Source: Ischnura elegans (lineage: Eukaryota > Arthropoda > Insecta > Odonata > Coenagrionidae). From it: a stretch of DNA of 64,000 nt. Shown piece by piece: positions 45,333 through 57,420 of this stretch (its first letter is position 1; every line of letters starts with the position of its first letter). Made by a program: the position numbers and the translations under genes. The stretch spans positions 15,270,744 through 15,334,743 of the forward strand of contig NC_060248.1 in assembly GCF_921293095.1 (NCBI RefSeq), given 5' to 3'. Below the pieces are notes generated by a model. That model was not told the origin of the DNA, ran no database searches, and was given only the letters and a program-made list of their open reading frames with translations.

Positions 45333-46061
45333 TTATTTTGTGACCCCCCCCTCCGCCCGCCCCCACGGCGAAGGCTGTGGGGGCGGAGGGAACACTGGGG
45401 GGTCTCCCGCCGACTCAGGAAGGGGGGAGGGAGGAGGGTCAACACTCGGCTCCGACGATCTGAGGTAGTAGGGAGAATGTTCGGCCGGCAATGGATGCAC
45501 TTGGGGGGGAGGGATGTAGGGAGGCTCCGTGATGCACGATAATTCCCCCTCAGCTGTGTCCCACCCGTCGTCGGACCCGACGGCCGGGGCGGCCACGCCC
45601 ACTCCCTCGCACTCCCATTCGGCCTCAGAAGTAACAGCGGCGTATTCTGGCGGCGGGGAGGGCGGCGTTGCCCGCTCCTTCCTCGGCCTGCCTGGCCTGC
45701 GATCAGCTGTTCCTAAACTAGGAGGGGGGATGGGGCCCCAGACGGCACAGAACCCTCCGTATCTAATTCGTATGTACATAGTACCCATTGACTACGGGGA
45801 TACTATGCCGCTCCGTCGCTTTTCGTCAATGGATAATTTCCATTCGCGGCCTGTCGACGAAGCGCGTACGAAGCATGTGAATGTCCGCTATGAAGCACGT
45901 ACGATAGGATACGAAGCGCGCAGGAACACAGCACTCAGGCTAATCTCAATCGATTGGGTCGAAAATTAGATATATCGTAACTCGCACGATCGAAAAATGT
46001 ATCGAACGCAACACAATCGATAGCTACCAACCGTAGCGAGAATGTTATGAATCATTATGAA

Positions 46062-46147
46062 TTGTAAGTTCTCAATAGGTAAATAATACTATATCATGAA
46101 TTCTGATTACCATGATACAGTACTATTTACCTATTGAGAACTTACAA
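46062..46147. repeat. 86-bp near-perfect palindrome
   Basis: TTGTAAGTTCTCAATAGGTA continues into the centre and returns as TACCTATTGAGAACTTACAA; arms of about 36 bp around a short loop, with few mismatches. It lies in the 3' part of the Gypsy region and looks like a miniature foldback insertion. No clear target duplication. Confidence 0.8.
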
Positions 46148-47388
46148 AACTTATTCGGCCACTTAAATAACTGCGAAAAATGAGATTCTCAAGGCTAATT
46201 CACGCATCCCCAGCATCCAGCATTCCACGGTTTATGAAATTTCTTCACTTGCCCTACCTTCATACAGGGATCACTTAAAAACACGTAATCTCCTTACTTG
46301 TAATGCCAACGCTTACCCTTCCCCTTCACGGCCTCTCTCCGTTTCCTTTCTGCTATGCGATCATTATTCGCACACCTTTCCCACATTTCCTTTAATCTGT
46401 CCCTTAACCCAGACACCCCGGGGTGCTCTTTCTCTAATACGCCAACTCCGATGCATTGGAAAGGCGATACCATTTGACGTCCAAATACCAATGCATGAGG
46501 GGTGAAACCTGTGCTACGATGATAACTACAGTTGTAGGCCGTGACAGCAAAGTCAATATGGCTCCCCCAATCGTTGTTTAGGATCTGCGCAATAGTTCTA
46601 TGAACTCTCTCCACTCGCCCGTTGCATTCTGGGTGGAAGGGTGACGTCCTCAACTGATTTATTCGTAACAACTTACAGACCTGTCGAAAAAGTTCTGACA
46701 TGAAATTAGTTCCCTGATCAGTAAGAAGTGTTTCCGGCACTCCGAACCTCAGTATCCACTGCTTCACTAGTGCCACTGAAACGGATTCAGATTTCTGATC
46801 TGTTAATGATACCATCACTAAATACCTCGAGAAATGATCAAGTATCGACAAGATATACCTATAACCCTCCTCTGTCTTCGGAAGGGGACCCACAATGTCT
46901 ATTGCAATAAACTCGAAAGGCCTATTCGCTGCCGGTAGTGCTTGCAATGGGGCCTTGCACCTACCATAAGGGCTCCTCTGACTATAGGCAATGCAGCCCT
47001 TTACATGCTTCTTGACATCTCGCGAATAGGATGGCCACCAAAAGTCCCTTTTAACCCTACTTCCTGTTGCATGTACACCTAAATGTCCTGACAGTATATG
47101 GTCGTGGCACTGATGGAGCACTTTCTCCCGGCAGCTGCGAGGCACTACTACTCTTTTTCCCGTTGCAGTTTCCTTCCCTATTATACCCCCATCGACCACG
47201 AATCCCTCACTTCCTTTCCATTCAATACACTCGGGATCTTTTTCCTGCTCCTTCCAAAAATTTAGAACCTCTTCCACGGATACTTGGCGAATCTTCCTGC
47301 TTAAGGCATCCGCATTTGCATGGGTATTACCAGGTTTATGAATTACTTCGTAATCGTACTCGCTCAATTTCAAAGTCCATCTCATTAA

Positions 47389-48406
47389 CCCTTTCACTGC
47401 TGTGGACGTACCTAGTACGTCCGCACGGCAGACTGCGGTGGACGTACTTTTTCTTCGTCCCTGCCATGCGGTCAGCACTTTCGCCGAAGCACTCAGAAAG
47501 GTTGCTAATCCGGGACGCGGAATCCTCGACCAGCTCACCCAAGCAGGACCGTCTCCTCGACCCTACCAGCGGGGGGCCTCATTCCCGAAAAGTGACCGCT
47601 CTGACTGCAATTTGAAAATCAATCAATAATCCGATCATCAGAATATGATTGTCTTTATCGCACTCCTGCCAATCAAGCAATCAAGTACGTCTTTGAAATG
47701 TGTTTCTGCGATGAAAAATAATGATTTAGCTAACTTTGATATAATGGCCGTTTTCCGGTGTTCCGCAGCCACGTTTTGTTGCAAAGTTAACAAAATCGTT
47801 ATTTTTTATCGCAGAGACACGGTTCAAAGACGTACTTGATTGCTTGATTGGCAGGAGTGCGATGAAAACAATCATATTGTGATGATTGGATTTATTGATT
47901 GATTTTCAAATTGCAGTCACAGCGGTCACTTTTCCGGAGGTAGGGCCCCCGCCAGTGGCGGATACAGAAAAAACTCAAGGGGGGGGCGCAACATATCTTG
48001 AGTTGTCTTTACTTTTATCGTAATAAAAGATGATCAAGCCACAGGCAAAGCATATGAAAATTTATTTAAAGTGATTATAAACATGTAAAAGACAATGCCA
48101 TCTTATGATATAAAAAAGTTACAATTGTGGTTTTGCAATGTTCGGCAATACAGGCGGACCCGCAAGGGGGGGGGGCGCGCGCCCCCTGCGCCCCCCATCT
48201 GTATCCGCCTCTGGCCCCCGCTGGTAGGGCCGATGAGACGGTCCTGCGAGGGTGAGTTCGTCGAGGATAGGGTCGGGGATTAGCGACCCTTCGGAGGGTG
48301 TACCACACCCATCCTGGAAGTACCTGCTCCATGGGCCCAGGAAACGCATTTTAACATTTTCGCCGCATGTGAGGAGGTTTCCGGAGACTGAACAGCAGTG
48401 AAAGGG
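47389..48406. mobile_element. TTAA-flanked piggyBac-like foldback element inserted in the Gypsy copy
   Basis: Exact TTAA duplications at 47385-47388 and 48407-48410 flank termini CCCTTTCACTGCTG and CAGCAGTGAAAGGG. Apart from a hAT MITE in the right arm, the whole element is one long inverted repeat: arms such as TTGGCAGGAGTGCGATGA and its complement pair almost perfectly around a loop of about 45 bp near 47738-47782. It encodes nothing. The TTAA target and CCCTTT end fit piggyBac. Confidence 0.88.
47953..48213. mobile_element. hAT MITE (261 bp) inserted in the foldback element
   Basis: TIRs CAGTGGCGGATACAG and CTGTATCCGCCTCTG differ at one position. An exact 8-bp duplication GCCCCCGC lies at 47945-47952 and 48214-48221. 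G- and C-runs sit near the ends. This is the youngest of three nested insertions. Confidence 0.92.
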
Positions 48407-51400
48407 TTAACCTGCTACTGGGGTCCTTTAATCCAAAAAGCCAAGTGAGCGCGGCGTGGTCTGTCAAAATGGTAAATTTCCGACCGTAGATGTAACACCG
48501 GAAGTGTCCCACCGCCCACGTAATGGCCAAAAGTTCCTTCTCCGTCGTCGTATAATTCACTTCCGGTTTCTTTAATTGCCTCGATGCGAATGCGACCGGG
48601 TGCTCCTCATTATTGACCACCTGTGATAGGACGGCACCTATCGCGAAATTACTTGCATCCGTCGATATGATGAAAGGCAAGGAGAAATCTGGATATACCA
48701 ACACTGGGCTGCTCGTCAACGCCCGTTTTAACCCTTCCACTGCTTCGTCGCACTCCGGAGCCCAAACGAATGCAGTTCCCTTTTTCAGTAACATTGTAAG
48801 CGGGCGAGCGAGGATGGCATAATCTTTAATAAATCGACGGTAATAATTAGTCATTCCTTAAAACGATTGTCTCCTTTACCGTCTTGGGAGTGGGGAAGTC
48901 CATTACCGCCGAAATCTTACTTGGATCCGGTTGAATTCCCTTTCCGCTGATAATGTGGGCTAGATAGCTTACTTGAGAAAGGGCAAAGTGAAAATTTGTC
49001 AATTTCAAGGACAACCTGGCCGACTCGAGCCTCTCAAACACTCGGCCCAACCGCGCTGCATGCTCTTCAATCGACCCGCCAAATACAATAACGTCATCGA
49101 GATACACCAAGCACTCTGTGGGGGTCATTCCCCTGAAGACTCCGTCCATCATTCGTTGGAATACACTTGGCGCGTTTCTCAGTCCCATTGGCATACGTTG
49201 GTATTCGTATAATCCGCTATTTACAATAAAGGCAGTCTTCTCGCGTGACTCAGGGGCCATGGGAATTTGGTGATAACCCGCCGTTAGATCGAGGGTCGAG
49301 AAATACCTACACCCCCCCAAATAGTCCAAGGTTTCCGTAATGTTTGGAAGTGGGTAACATCCGGTTTAGTAATTGCATTTAAAGCACGGTAGTCTATGCA
49401 GAACCGGTACTTAGGCTTTCCGTCCTCAGATTTCTTTGGCACGATCACAACGGGTGAGGCCCAAGGGCTGTGACTAGGCGATATTATTCCCCCTTCCAAC
49501 TGTTCCTTCACAAAATCCTCCACTAAAGGCTTTAAATGATGCGGAGTGCGATAGGGTCTCCGATAAATAAGACGGGCGTCACCTGTAGGAATATGATGCT
49601 CTACCAAGTGGGTCGCAGGGGGTGTTCCCGTTAATGAAAACAAATGCCTGTACCTTCCTATTAGGGGATGCATAACAGCTTTTTCCCCCCCCATGCAGGT
49701 GCGTCAATTTCCCTTCAATGTCACTATCCGAAAGCTCGCTCAGACTCGTACTCTCCACAGAGCGCACGTTCCTATCGCATGCACCCTCAATATCATCCCC
49801 GCAGAATCTTTCATTTGAAACAAAATCTACATCGCTCACTGTCGCCACCACTGTGCCCTTGCCTAGATAAACTCCCATAACACTCCGCATAATTACTCAC
49901 GCGCACCTTCGCGCTTCCCTCCCCGTCCACTCGACACAAACACCGGGCAACTAAACACTCCTCCATCTCGAGAGCCGGCTCCAGCACGCACTCTTCTCCC
50001 TCCGTCCACTCCCGCCCGGGTAAGGGGAGGGATACGAGCTTCGATGAACGGGCTGGGATTACTTCCGCCGCTGGGAGTCGAACCGGCACATCCACACGTG
50101 GCCGGCGGCTCCAAGGTCCCTCATGACCCACGAAATCAGGCCCCTTCAGCCCCTCCGACCCCTCCGCCTGTCCCACCGAAGAGTCCGTCGGCAGGATAGC
50201 CATTCCGCCCGCCCTCCGCCGCTTCCTTCCGCGCTGCCGCCTTACTCTCCTCCTTGGTTTTCCCGCCCCAGGGCTGTCGAAATTTCTCTCGCCGACCTCT
50301 GGCTTCCCTTCCGGGCCGGCCGTCGACGCGTCCCTCGGTCGTTCCCATGACATAATTCCGGGCCCGCCCCCTCTGGCGGTGGAAGCCACGCCCCCCGTCG
50401 TAAATCCTCTCACGGACGTCACCGCACAACGCGGCCCCTCTCCAAATGCCTCCTCTGACCGCGGTGCGAATTCCCCGGATCTCGCTCTTCCTCTCTCGGT
50501 CAAGGGAATTATTGACCCCCCAATTGAGAGTTCCCCCTTTTTCACGTCAATAACGGCCCCCGTTTCACGAAGGAAGTCAATACCAATAAGGCCTTCATAC
50601 CCGCCCAAGGTGTCCACTACTTGGGCCCGAAGATTATGCACATCGCTTCCGAACCGTACCGGAAGCACTACCTCTCCGTAATTCCAAATACATCAACTCG
50701 TCAGACCCTTTATCCTAAAACGAGACCTACGTAGAACTTGCCCCCCACAGCACTCCTTAGTCACTAGACTCACCTGGGCCCCAGTGTCCACTAACATACG
50801 CCGCCTCTTATATTCACACGTGACAATCACCGCTAAGACCTCCATTCCCCCTTCACGGTGCACACATGGAATCAAAGTCTTTACCGGGGGCCTTGGCGGG
50901 CGGCCTGATCGGCCCCGGAAACGTTTAAAGACGGCTCAACGCGCCCCCCGACGCGCATTCGCCCCCCACTCGGCAATTCCTCGCCCAATGTCCTTGTCCA
51001 CCGCAGTTGAAGCACCGCATTCCACCCCTGTTTGCACACTCTCTCGCAAAGTGGCCGGGTTGCCCACAAGCATGACAGACTCCCTCACGCATCGTGAAAA
51101 CATTTCTCTCTTCCGTCTCCGGATGAGCACTCCTCTCTGCCTCGCGTATACGCACGGCCACATTAACGGCTTCGTCGAAGGTTTCCGGCATCGCGAGACG
51201 CGTATGTTCCCCCACTCTGCACGGCAGGCCGTTTAAAAACGCGTCCAAAGCTCTTTCATCCGCTTCGGACTGGCGTATCGCGGCCGCTGCGGCATCTTCC
51301 TTCTCCTTCCACGTGTGGCTGTTCAATTCACGAATGCGGTCCGCAAATTCCTCGATCCGCTCCCTGGGTGCCATGCGGACGCCAGCAAGCATCTTTCTGT

Positions 51401-51903
51401 AGAACCGTCGGTTTTTCACCCCTCGGTACTTTTCTAACAGAGACTTCCGAGCGTCATCGTATGTTTTAACAGCCCCTGCTCTCTCCTTCGCCCGCAGGTG
51501 CTCTAGTGCCCCTCCGCGGGTGCGTAGGGTGACCACACTTAGCTTGTCGTCGTCGCTCCAACCACCAAGTTTCGCCACCTGCTCCACTTGAGAGAAGAAC
51601 GTCTCCACGTTCTCCCCCGCGGCGCCAGAGAAATACTCAATGGAGGATACCATTGAGAATGACTTCCCCGTTATTGGTCCTTCCACCTTCGTGTTATCAG
51701 CACGGGCCCGAAAACCTTCGTTCTCTTCCTTGAGAATCCGCAGTTGCGCGGATAGCTCATCCACCGCCTGCTGGAGGTTCATCTCGCGGCCCGATAAGCT
51801 GATCCGACCCGTCATTCTTGATTGTTCTCCACCGTTATTTTTGACTTGATATACAGTTGCTTCCCCTAATATTTAGCAAAGATCCCCCACTTCGGACACC
51901 AAA

Positions 51904-52189
51904 TGTAAGTCGTCTTCGCCGACGGTAAAGGGGTTCGGGGAAAACAAAGCAGGGAACAAGTTCAAATTCCCACACAAGCAACTTCCTTTATTCAGTCCAA
52001 AGCCAGCGATAGCTCTGTTTTGCTGCACAACCCCAACTGCCTCTCCTAGCCCTGCCCAGCCCCACGCCCCTGGGGCCACCGAGAGAGATCATTTCTCAAG
52101 CGACTCTCCCGATGACAGCAGGAACGTCCGTTCGAGGCGACCCTCGTCGTCTCGCAGCTTATAATAATCTAAATGTAACCGCGCTTACA
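51904..52189 (-). repeat. LTR of the Gypsy element (286 bp)
   Basis: Runs TG...CA (TGTAAGTCGTCTTCGCC ... CGCGCTTACA on the + strand), with the sequence that should prime reverse transcription just inside at about 51886-51903. No matching LTR was seen at the other end. Confidence 0.7.
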
Positions 52190-52266
52190 TTTGGATATTT
52201 ATTTCAAAGTTAACATGAAATTTCAATAGTAGTAAATATGAAAATTAAATTACTAGCCTGAGTAGC

Positions 52267-52308
52267 GATTATATCTGAAATACAAGTGCCCTATGCAAGC
52301 TCCCTATT
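52267..52308. repeat. Terminus-like sequence shared with the THAP element
   Basis: GATTATATCTGAA followed by TATGCAAGCTCCCTATT resembles the right end of the 10.5-13.2 kb element (GATTATATCTGAATTATATG, then CAAGTTCCCTATT). The Gypsy LTR begins about 80 bp to the left, so the Gypsy copy may have landed in or beside a relative of that element. Confidence 0.5.
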
Positions 52309-52309
52309 C

Positions 52310-55300
52310 ATGTTCTCAAAAGAGCGCCTCTGCCGGCCAAAAACTCAACTTCACGACGTTGGACGGCCTTGCAAACGAACAAGGTATGCCTGGAAACATA
52401 AAAAAAAATGACGTCACAGCTCTGAGAATATGGCCACCTCGTGATTCACCGCAATATTAATTTTGCAAATTTTAATATTTTTATATCTCACTTAAAGAGT
52501 ACCTCTCTTTTCTCAGACTCGGAATTTAGCCTAATTGAGGTTAAATTTTTTTAAAACCAATTCCCAAAAACGTGAAAATACTCTATTCACGAAGCTTATT
52601 GACGCCGTTTCGAGGCCGCGCCAGACGGAAAAAAATATCGAGGCGACGCACGGTGCGCGGAAATCGGAAAAAATTAATAAATGACTTTTTTTGAGTTATA
52701 AACTTGAAACTTCGCAGGTATGCTCAGAAGTGATTGAAATTTAAGGATATGTACTTCATTTGACAAAGATCCCACCCGTTTCGCCCGCATAAAAACGCCC
52801 GACTTCAATTTTCTCTGAAAATCTTCCAAAGTAAGTAGAAGGTGAAGTTATAGGTGGATTCTTGCAGAATAAAAAACCACATAACCTGTTGGCATGGTAT
52901 TTTTTCTTTAATTTTCCGTTATCTTAAAGAATATCATCGATAAATTCTTACCGTGTTGTTACAAAATGGCGGATACTGTTTTACGTTGAGGTAGAGTTTC
53001 AAATGGGTTTTCGGCAAAGTCACGCGGAGTTACTTATATGAGAACATTTTTTGAAGATTTCTTGGGGTGTTTGTGCAGTTATCATTGAAATAAGTTTGCG
53101 ACGCCGGAAATTACATTGATTTTTCGATCGCGCGGCAGAGTTCGTCTCCGCGAGTCGGGAGTTGGATTAGCCGCGACGCGGTAAGATTATTGAAACTGTA
53201 TGGGTTATAACGCTCAGCATTCACCGTTTTTATGTTTTTCTTCAAGACACCGATTTTAAATGGTCTATGGTTTTTCAGCCGAGGTGAGTGCACGTTTCAT
53301 TGAAGTTTATTTCGTTTTCTTTGGATACGATCTAAGACCATGCTTCTAAGCCTCGAAAAAGTGAGTTGTTTTCCTGGGACTCATACAAAAAGACCTACCA
53401 AAAAGATACCAGCTGAGACTCATACCTTATTTACTCTCCGATCCCTGAACCCCAGAATTCTACTGCGAAAACGGTCGTTTTATGACACCTCTGGGGTCTG
53501 GTTGCTGTGATAACCACAGTTAAATATTTACATCAGTTATAACTAACTGCTCCCTGTGTGACTATATACAAATGCCAGTGGAGGAGTAGATTTTTCAAAG
53601 ATTGCATCTTGCATGCCAGAGCATTTTCAGGAGGGCGTTTGGAACACATCATTATGATCATAGCATAATATGACAAGCCGCCATTACAATGAATACTTAC
53701 CATAAATGCTAACGTGATTGGACAACTTTGTGTTTACCTCTTAATTCTCTCTGCTGCTCCATCGTGGCTGATGTTTCATATTTATTTAATATTATTTTAT
53801 TGTTATACATTTCATTTTCTAAAATCAAGTAAGTGATTTTGATGGGTGGTTACAAAATGCTAATGGTACAAATTATGGCATAACATAAATTATAACATTA
53901 CAGTATTTTACAACAAACTTGGGCATTGCCCCAAAATTGAGCCATGAACCTCATTTAATAACTTACAAAAGATAAATACAATAGATCCTTGCTATAGTAT
54001 CTATTCGTCGTCAAGTCTTGTCAATAAATTATTATTATTCAATACATTTATAAGTGACAATGTGGCAGACATAGTGAAATAAAAATCATCTGGAACTATC
54101 TTCTTCCGTGATGCCTTGTGATGTGGTATTCGTCCGAAACTTTAGGGATGCCGATATAACCCCCAAAGAGACCACCGTATCCTCATCAGGGCTGGTGAAT
54201 ACTTGACGAAGAGTATCCGCTGTGTTGTCTGGCGATGTGCTCTCGTTGTACTTTGCACTGTTGGTACAGCCAATTTCATGGTGATGTTGCTTGTGAGGTG
54301 CTGTATTTTCATAGAGCGGAATTAGTTTACTACATTATAAAACTTCTGTATTTTTGAAAAAAACTAATCTATTTTATCATAGCCTAACCAACAAGGCTCA
54401 GGTAATTGAGATAATTTACAATATATATTTGATTTCAATGGCTGAGAACAGTTCCCACAAGTTCTCATTGCCAAAGCAATTGTTTTATGACCACATGCGC
54501 ATTTTTCAGGAAGTAAATGAACATTTATTAAGCGATTGAATTGTATATGCTCTCAACAAATAGATTTAATAATTTCAGAAGAGAGACAAGATGCTGCTGA
54601 AGAAAGGTAGAAAGTAGAGAAATAAATGGTACCTAATGGAAAGATGAAATTTAGAATGATTTAATAAAGTAGGTTTTATGCTATTTCGAATTGGAATTTC
54701 AAGTATTAGATACGTGTTATCGTATTTTGCCTAGGTCGAGAAGAAATTTTCTTTCAGAAACATGTGGCAGATATTAACTTCGGCGATATTGTGAATGTTG
54801 GATTAATTTTGTCATGAGCCAGATGGCTACCTTACGTGTGATTCTAATTTGACTTGATGTACATTGAAGACCAATGGACCTCAAGTCATATTAGAATGAC
54901 ATGATGACCAATGAAATGTCAATTCAAACGTGTGAAAGGAAGTTACTCTAAATTTTAAGATTAAGTAGACCTCAGATAGTATGGGTATCATGGAAGACTA
55001 CCTGAAATTATAATTTGATGAAAACAAAGATTTCTCCTCATCCGTCCGCCTTCCCAACGGCCATCACCCGCTCATTCCAGGAACACGCCGACTTATCTCT
55101 GTCCCCCAATACCATCGCAAGCCGCGCTCTCCTGGACTTGGGCCACAGAAGTTCTTTCGGTTGGACATGGGGAGATAGCTGGTCCACTTTGGCGACCAAT
55201 GACTCGGATGCAGGATCTGGGGAAGAGAGAAAGCGATCGGTGGCTCTGCGCCCGCCAGCCCTTCCGTTCTTTTGGACGCTGAGTGCAGTTCCAATGTTCT

Positions 55301-55679
55301 AGTGCATGGGTCGTATGAGTAATCCGGAAGGATACTGCACGCAGCGGACAGCTCCACGCCCTCCTTACCACAAGCTCAGTCATCTGCGAACACAAGTAGT
55401 CAGTTTAAGACGAGTAGTAAGCCTCATTAGCAAGATCACAGCCATTGATTCTCACCCTTAGTGAGAACTGTGGAGTGGAAGAACGAAATTTGATGAATGC
55501 GAATTGAAGTTTCTTGTCCTTTATACTGATAAAAGACAAATACTTAAAAATCAACTTTGGCCAAGGTTGAGACGGATAACATATGACACCTGAAACAAAG
55601 TTACATCCAAAGCCTTTGAGGCATAAAAAGTCACCAAGCAAACCAAGAAAATTCATGCGATCCTGAAACAATCGAAATA
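52310..55679. other. Intergenic; possible CpG-rich promoter near 53.1 kb
   Basis: Mostly AT-rich without reading frames. At 53120-53182 a CpG-rich stretch (CGATCGCGCGGCAGAGTTCG ... GCCGCGACGCG) runs into a donor-like GTAAGAT, which could be a non-coding first exon. A GC-rich patch at 55020-55400 has overlapping short frames on both strands with no family match. Confidence 0.25.
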
Positions 55680-56060
55680 TTATTCTACTCTGTTTTGGAA
55701 CAAAAAAGACGTGTTACTTTTGGATTTCATTCTGCCGGGATTAACGATAATTGCAAATGCTTGGTCGATTGCGCGGAGCCATTCAAAATAAAATAAGAGA
55801 CGTGCTGAATTCTGGAAGTGTTCTGATACATGACAACGCCCGTCAAAGCGCTGGTGCAAGCCAACTGTTTTTTGAGCAATTTCAATGGGGCGTGTACGAT
55901 CACCCTCTGTGCAGTAATGAACTTGCGATTTTTGACTCGTATACTTCGCCAGAGTGAAAATTTGGCAAGGAGGGAAACGTTTTAAAGCGGACGATTACAT
56001 TCTGGATATCGGTGAAATTCATTGAAAGACATTCGCAGCAACGATTCATGAAGAACAACC
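55680..56060 (+). mobile_element. mariner transposase relic (Tc1/mariner)
   Basis: Broken frames read WNKKDVLLLDFILPG, LRGAIQNKIRDVLNSGSVLI, HDNARQSAGA, LFFEQFQWGVYDHP and NELAIFD, matching the mariner pattern LRRAIQNK...HDNARPHTA...EQFGWDVLDHPPYSPDLAPSD. The aspartate of HDNAR is present. A frame change falls near 55750 and stops follow 55957. TIRs were not found and the N-terminal half is gone; it is a dead fragment. Confidence 0.78.
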
Positions 56061-57023
56061 ATTGCCGAGGCCATTGCGTCAAAAATGAAGCGAAAGTGTA
56101 CTTAATATTATACTTATTAGCGATGAAATGATTTTCATTCGATCACCCCCCCCCCCTCGTTGTATTCTTGACCCATTGGAGATAAAAAAACAGCCCTTGG
56201 AAATAAAAAAGAACATAAAAAAACAATACTCAGAACAGAAAATTAAATCAGGAAGGTAAAAAGAAGACAGAAAATACTGAATAGAAATGAAAAATATTCA
56301 GGTCAAATATATTAGCCATAACATCTTAACTATCAATAGTTGAGGTGGTTGGTTGGTTGGTCGCACCAACCTCCACCCAGGTATAAAAATTATGCAATAA
56401 ATGAAAGCGGTGATAGCATAAGATAAGTTACGTATTACAGTTCTGATAGCACAGTTCATGCTAGGAAAATGATGTAAGATTCGGATGAAGGTTAATCCCG
56501 TGATACTTAAAAGGTGAGTTGAAAATTTAAAGATTACTATAATAATCGAATTAGGACTTGTCATGAAAAACATTCATCACATGTTTCTTTGGTCTATAAT
56601 GATTAAGAACTTCTCCTTGGTGTTTATGTTTGGTAATAGGATACATAAAAACGTGAAACAAAATGTATAAACATAAAAACTTAAGAAGGTACCGTGTTAC
56701 CATATCTAATTATGCAGGCGATTCAACAGAAAATACTGCATGTTCAAATTCTTCTACATAAGCATAACACTCTGCGAGCCACTGTTTGGCAGGGGGTGAT
56801 AAATCACCAACTTGCAGCATGAAAGAGGACAACCGCATGCACACCGCACGGTCATTGTAATATAACGCATAATAGCAAAATATACGTCCATATTCATGTG
56901 ATTTGGTTCAAATATTCACGCTTTAACTCGTACTTGTAAAATCATTGCTTTAACACAGCTAAATTAACATAAGAGCTCACTCTGCGAGTATTCGCAGTAA
57001 AACGAACCTTGCGACCAAAGTAC

Positions 57024-57420
57024 GTGACGTCACGAGATGAATGTAGAGGGTCTCTTTTGTGGCGCCCTGACTCCCCTTTCCCCATCCCCTCTTCTTCTCC
57101 TTCAATACCTCCCCTTAACTACCAGCTCTCCACCCTACAACGCGCCAACCAAACCCCTCCCGAAGGCCTTCGCGATGTACTGGGACTCGAAATCAGGCCG
57201 ACAATTTTGACTCTACCTTTGGTCTCTCTGTGCACGGCAACCTCCCCTGACATCCTAAGTGATTCCCCGCCCTCCATTACCTCTCAGCACTGGTAGTAAT
57301 AAGCTGTGCGTCACTTTGCGTGGGCTTTCCTCCTCATTCTAACATACCTAGTGAAGTTTTAGTCTCACAGCAGTTCGGTTAGGGTAAGAAGGTGTATCCT
57401 CCGTCGCTTAAGTGTAAGGG
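57024..57420 (+). promoter_or_regulatory. Possible promoter and first exon, unidentified gene
   Basis: GTGACGTCAC (57024-57033, a CRE/ATF-type palindrome) lies upstream of a CT-rich stretch and a TCACAGCAGTTCGG initiator-like segment that ends in donor-like GGTAAGAAGG at about 57379. The layout is like that at 60.62-60.72 kb. No protein can be assigned. Confidence 0.25.

Larger units (their letters stand above)
45333..52189 (-). mobile_element. Ty3/Gypsy LTR retroelement, broken, with nested insertions
   Basis: A fossil Metaviridae element on the minus strand. Parts in order from high to low coordinates: one LTR (51904-52189), a leader with the probable primer-binding site, gag (about 50925-51815, with two CCHC zinc knuckles), aspartic protease (about 50690-50875, LVDTGAQ), a long spacer, reverse transcriptase and RNase H (about 48411-49890, with YLDD), integrase (about 46200-47384, zinc-binding and DDE-type core), and a proline-rich C-terminal part (45333-45788). 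The second LTR was not found. It is broken, with a handful of breaks besides two inserted elements. Long readable stretches suggest moderate age, older than its insertions. Without a second LTR its age cannot be estimated from LTR divergence. Confidence 0.92.

Noticed and set aside
45529-45969. 146-codon + strand open frame
   Set aside because: Antisense shadow of the proline-rich 3' part of the Gypsy element; low-complexity on both strands.
50123-51236. Several + strand open frames of 75-150 codons
   Set aside because: They mirror the Gypsy gag and protease region in GC-rich DNA and have no family match.
55015-55400. Overlapping frames of about 95-100 codons on both strands
   Set aside because: A GC-rich patch open in many frames; no family match on either strand.
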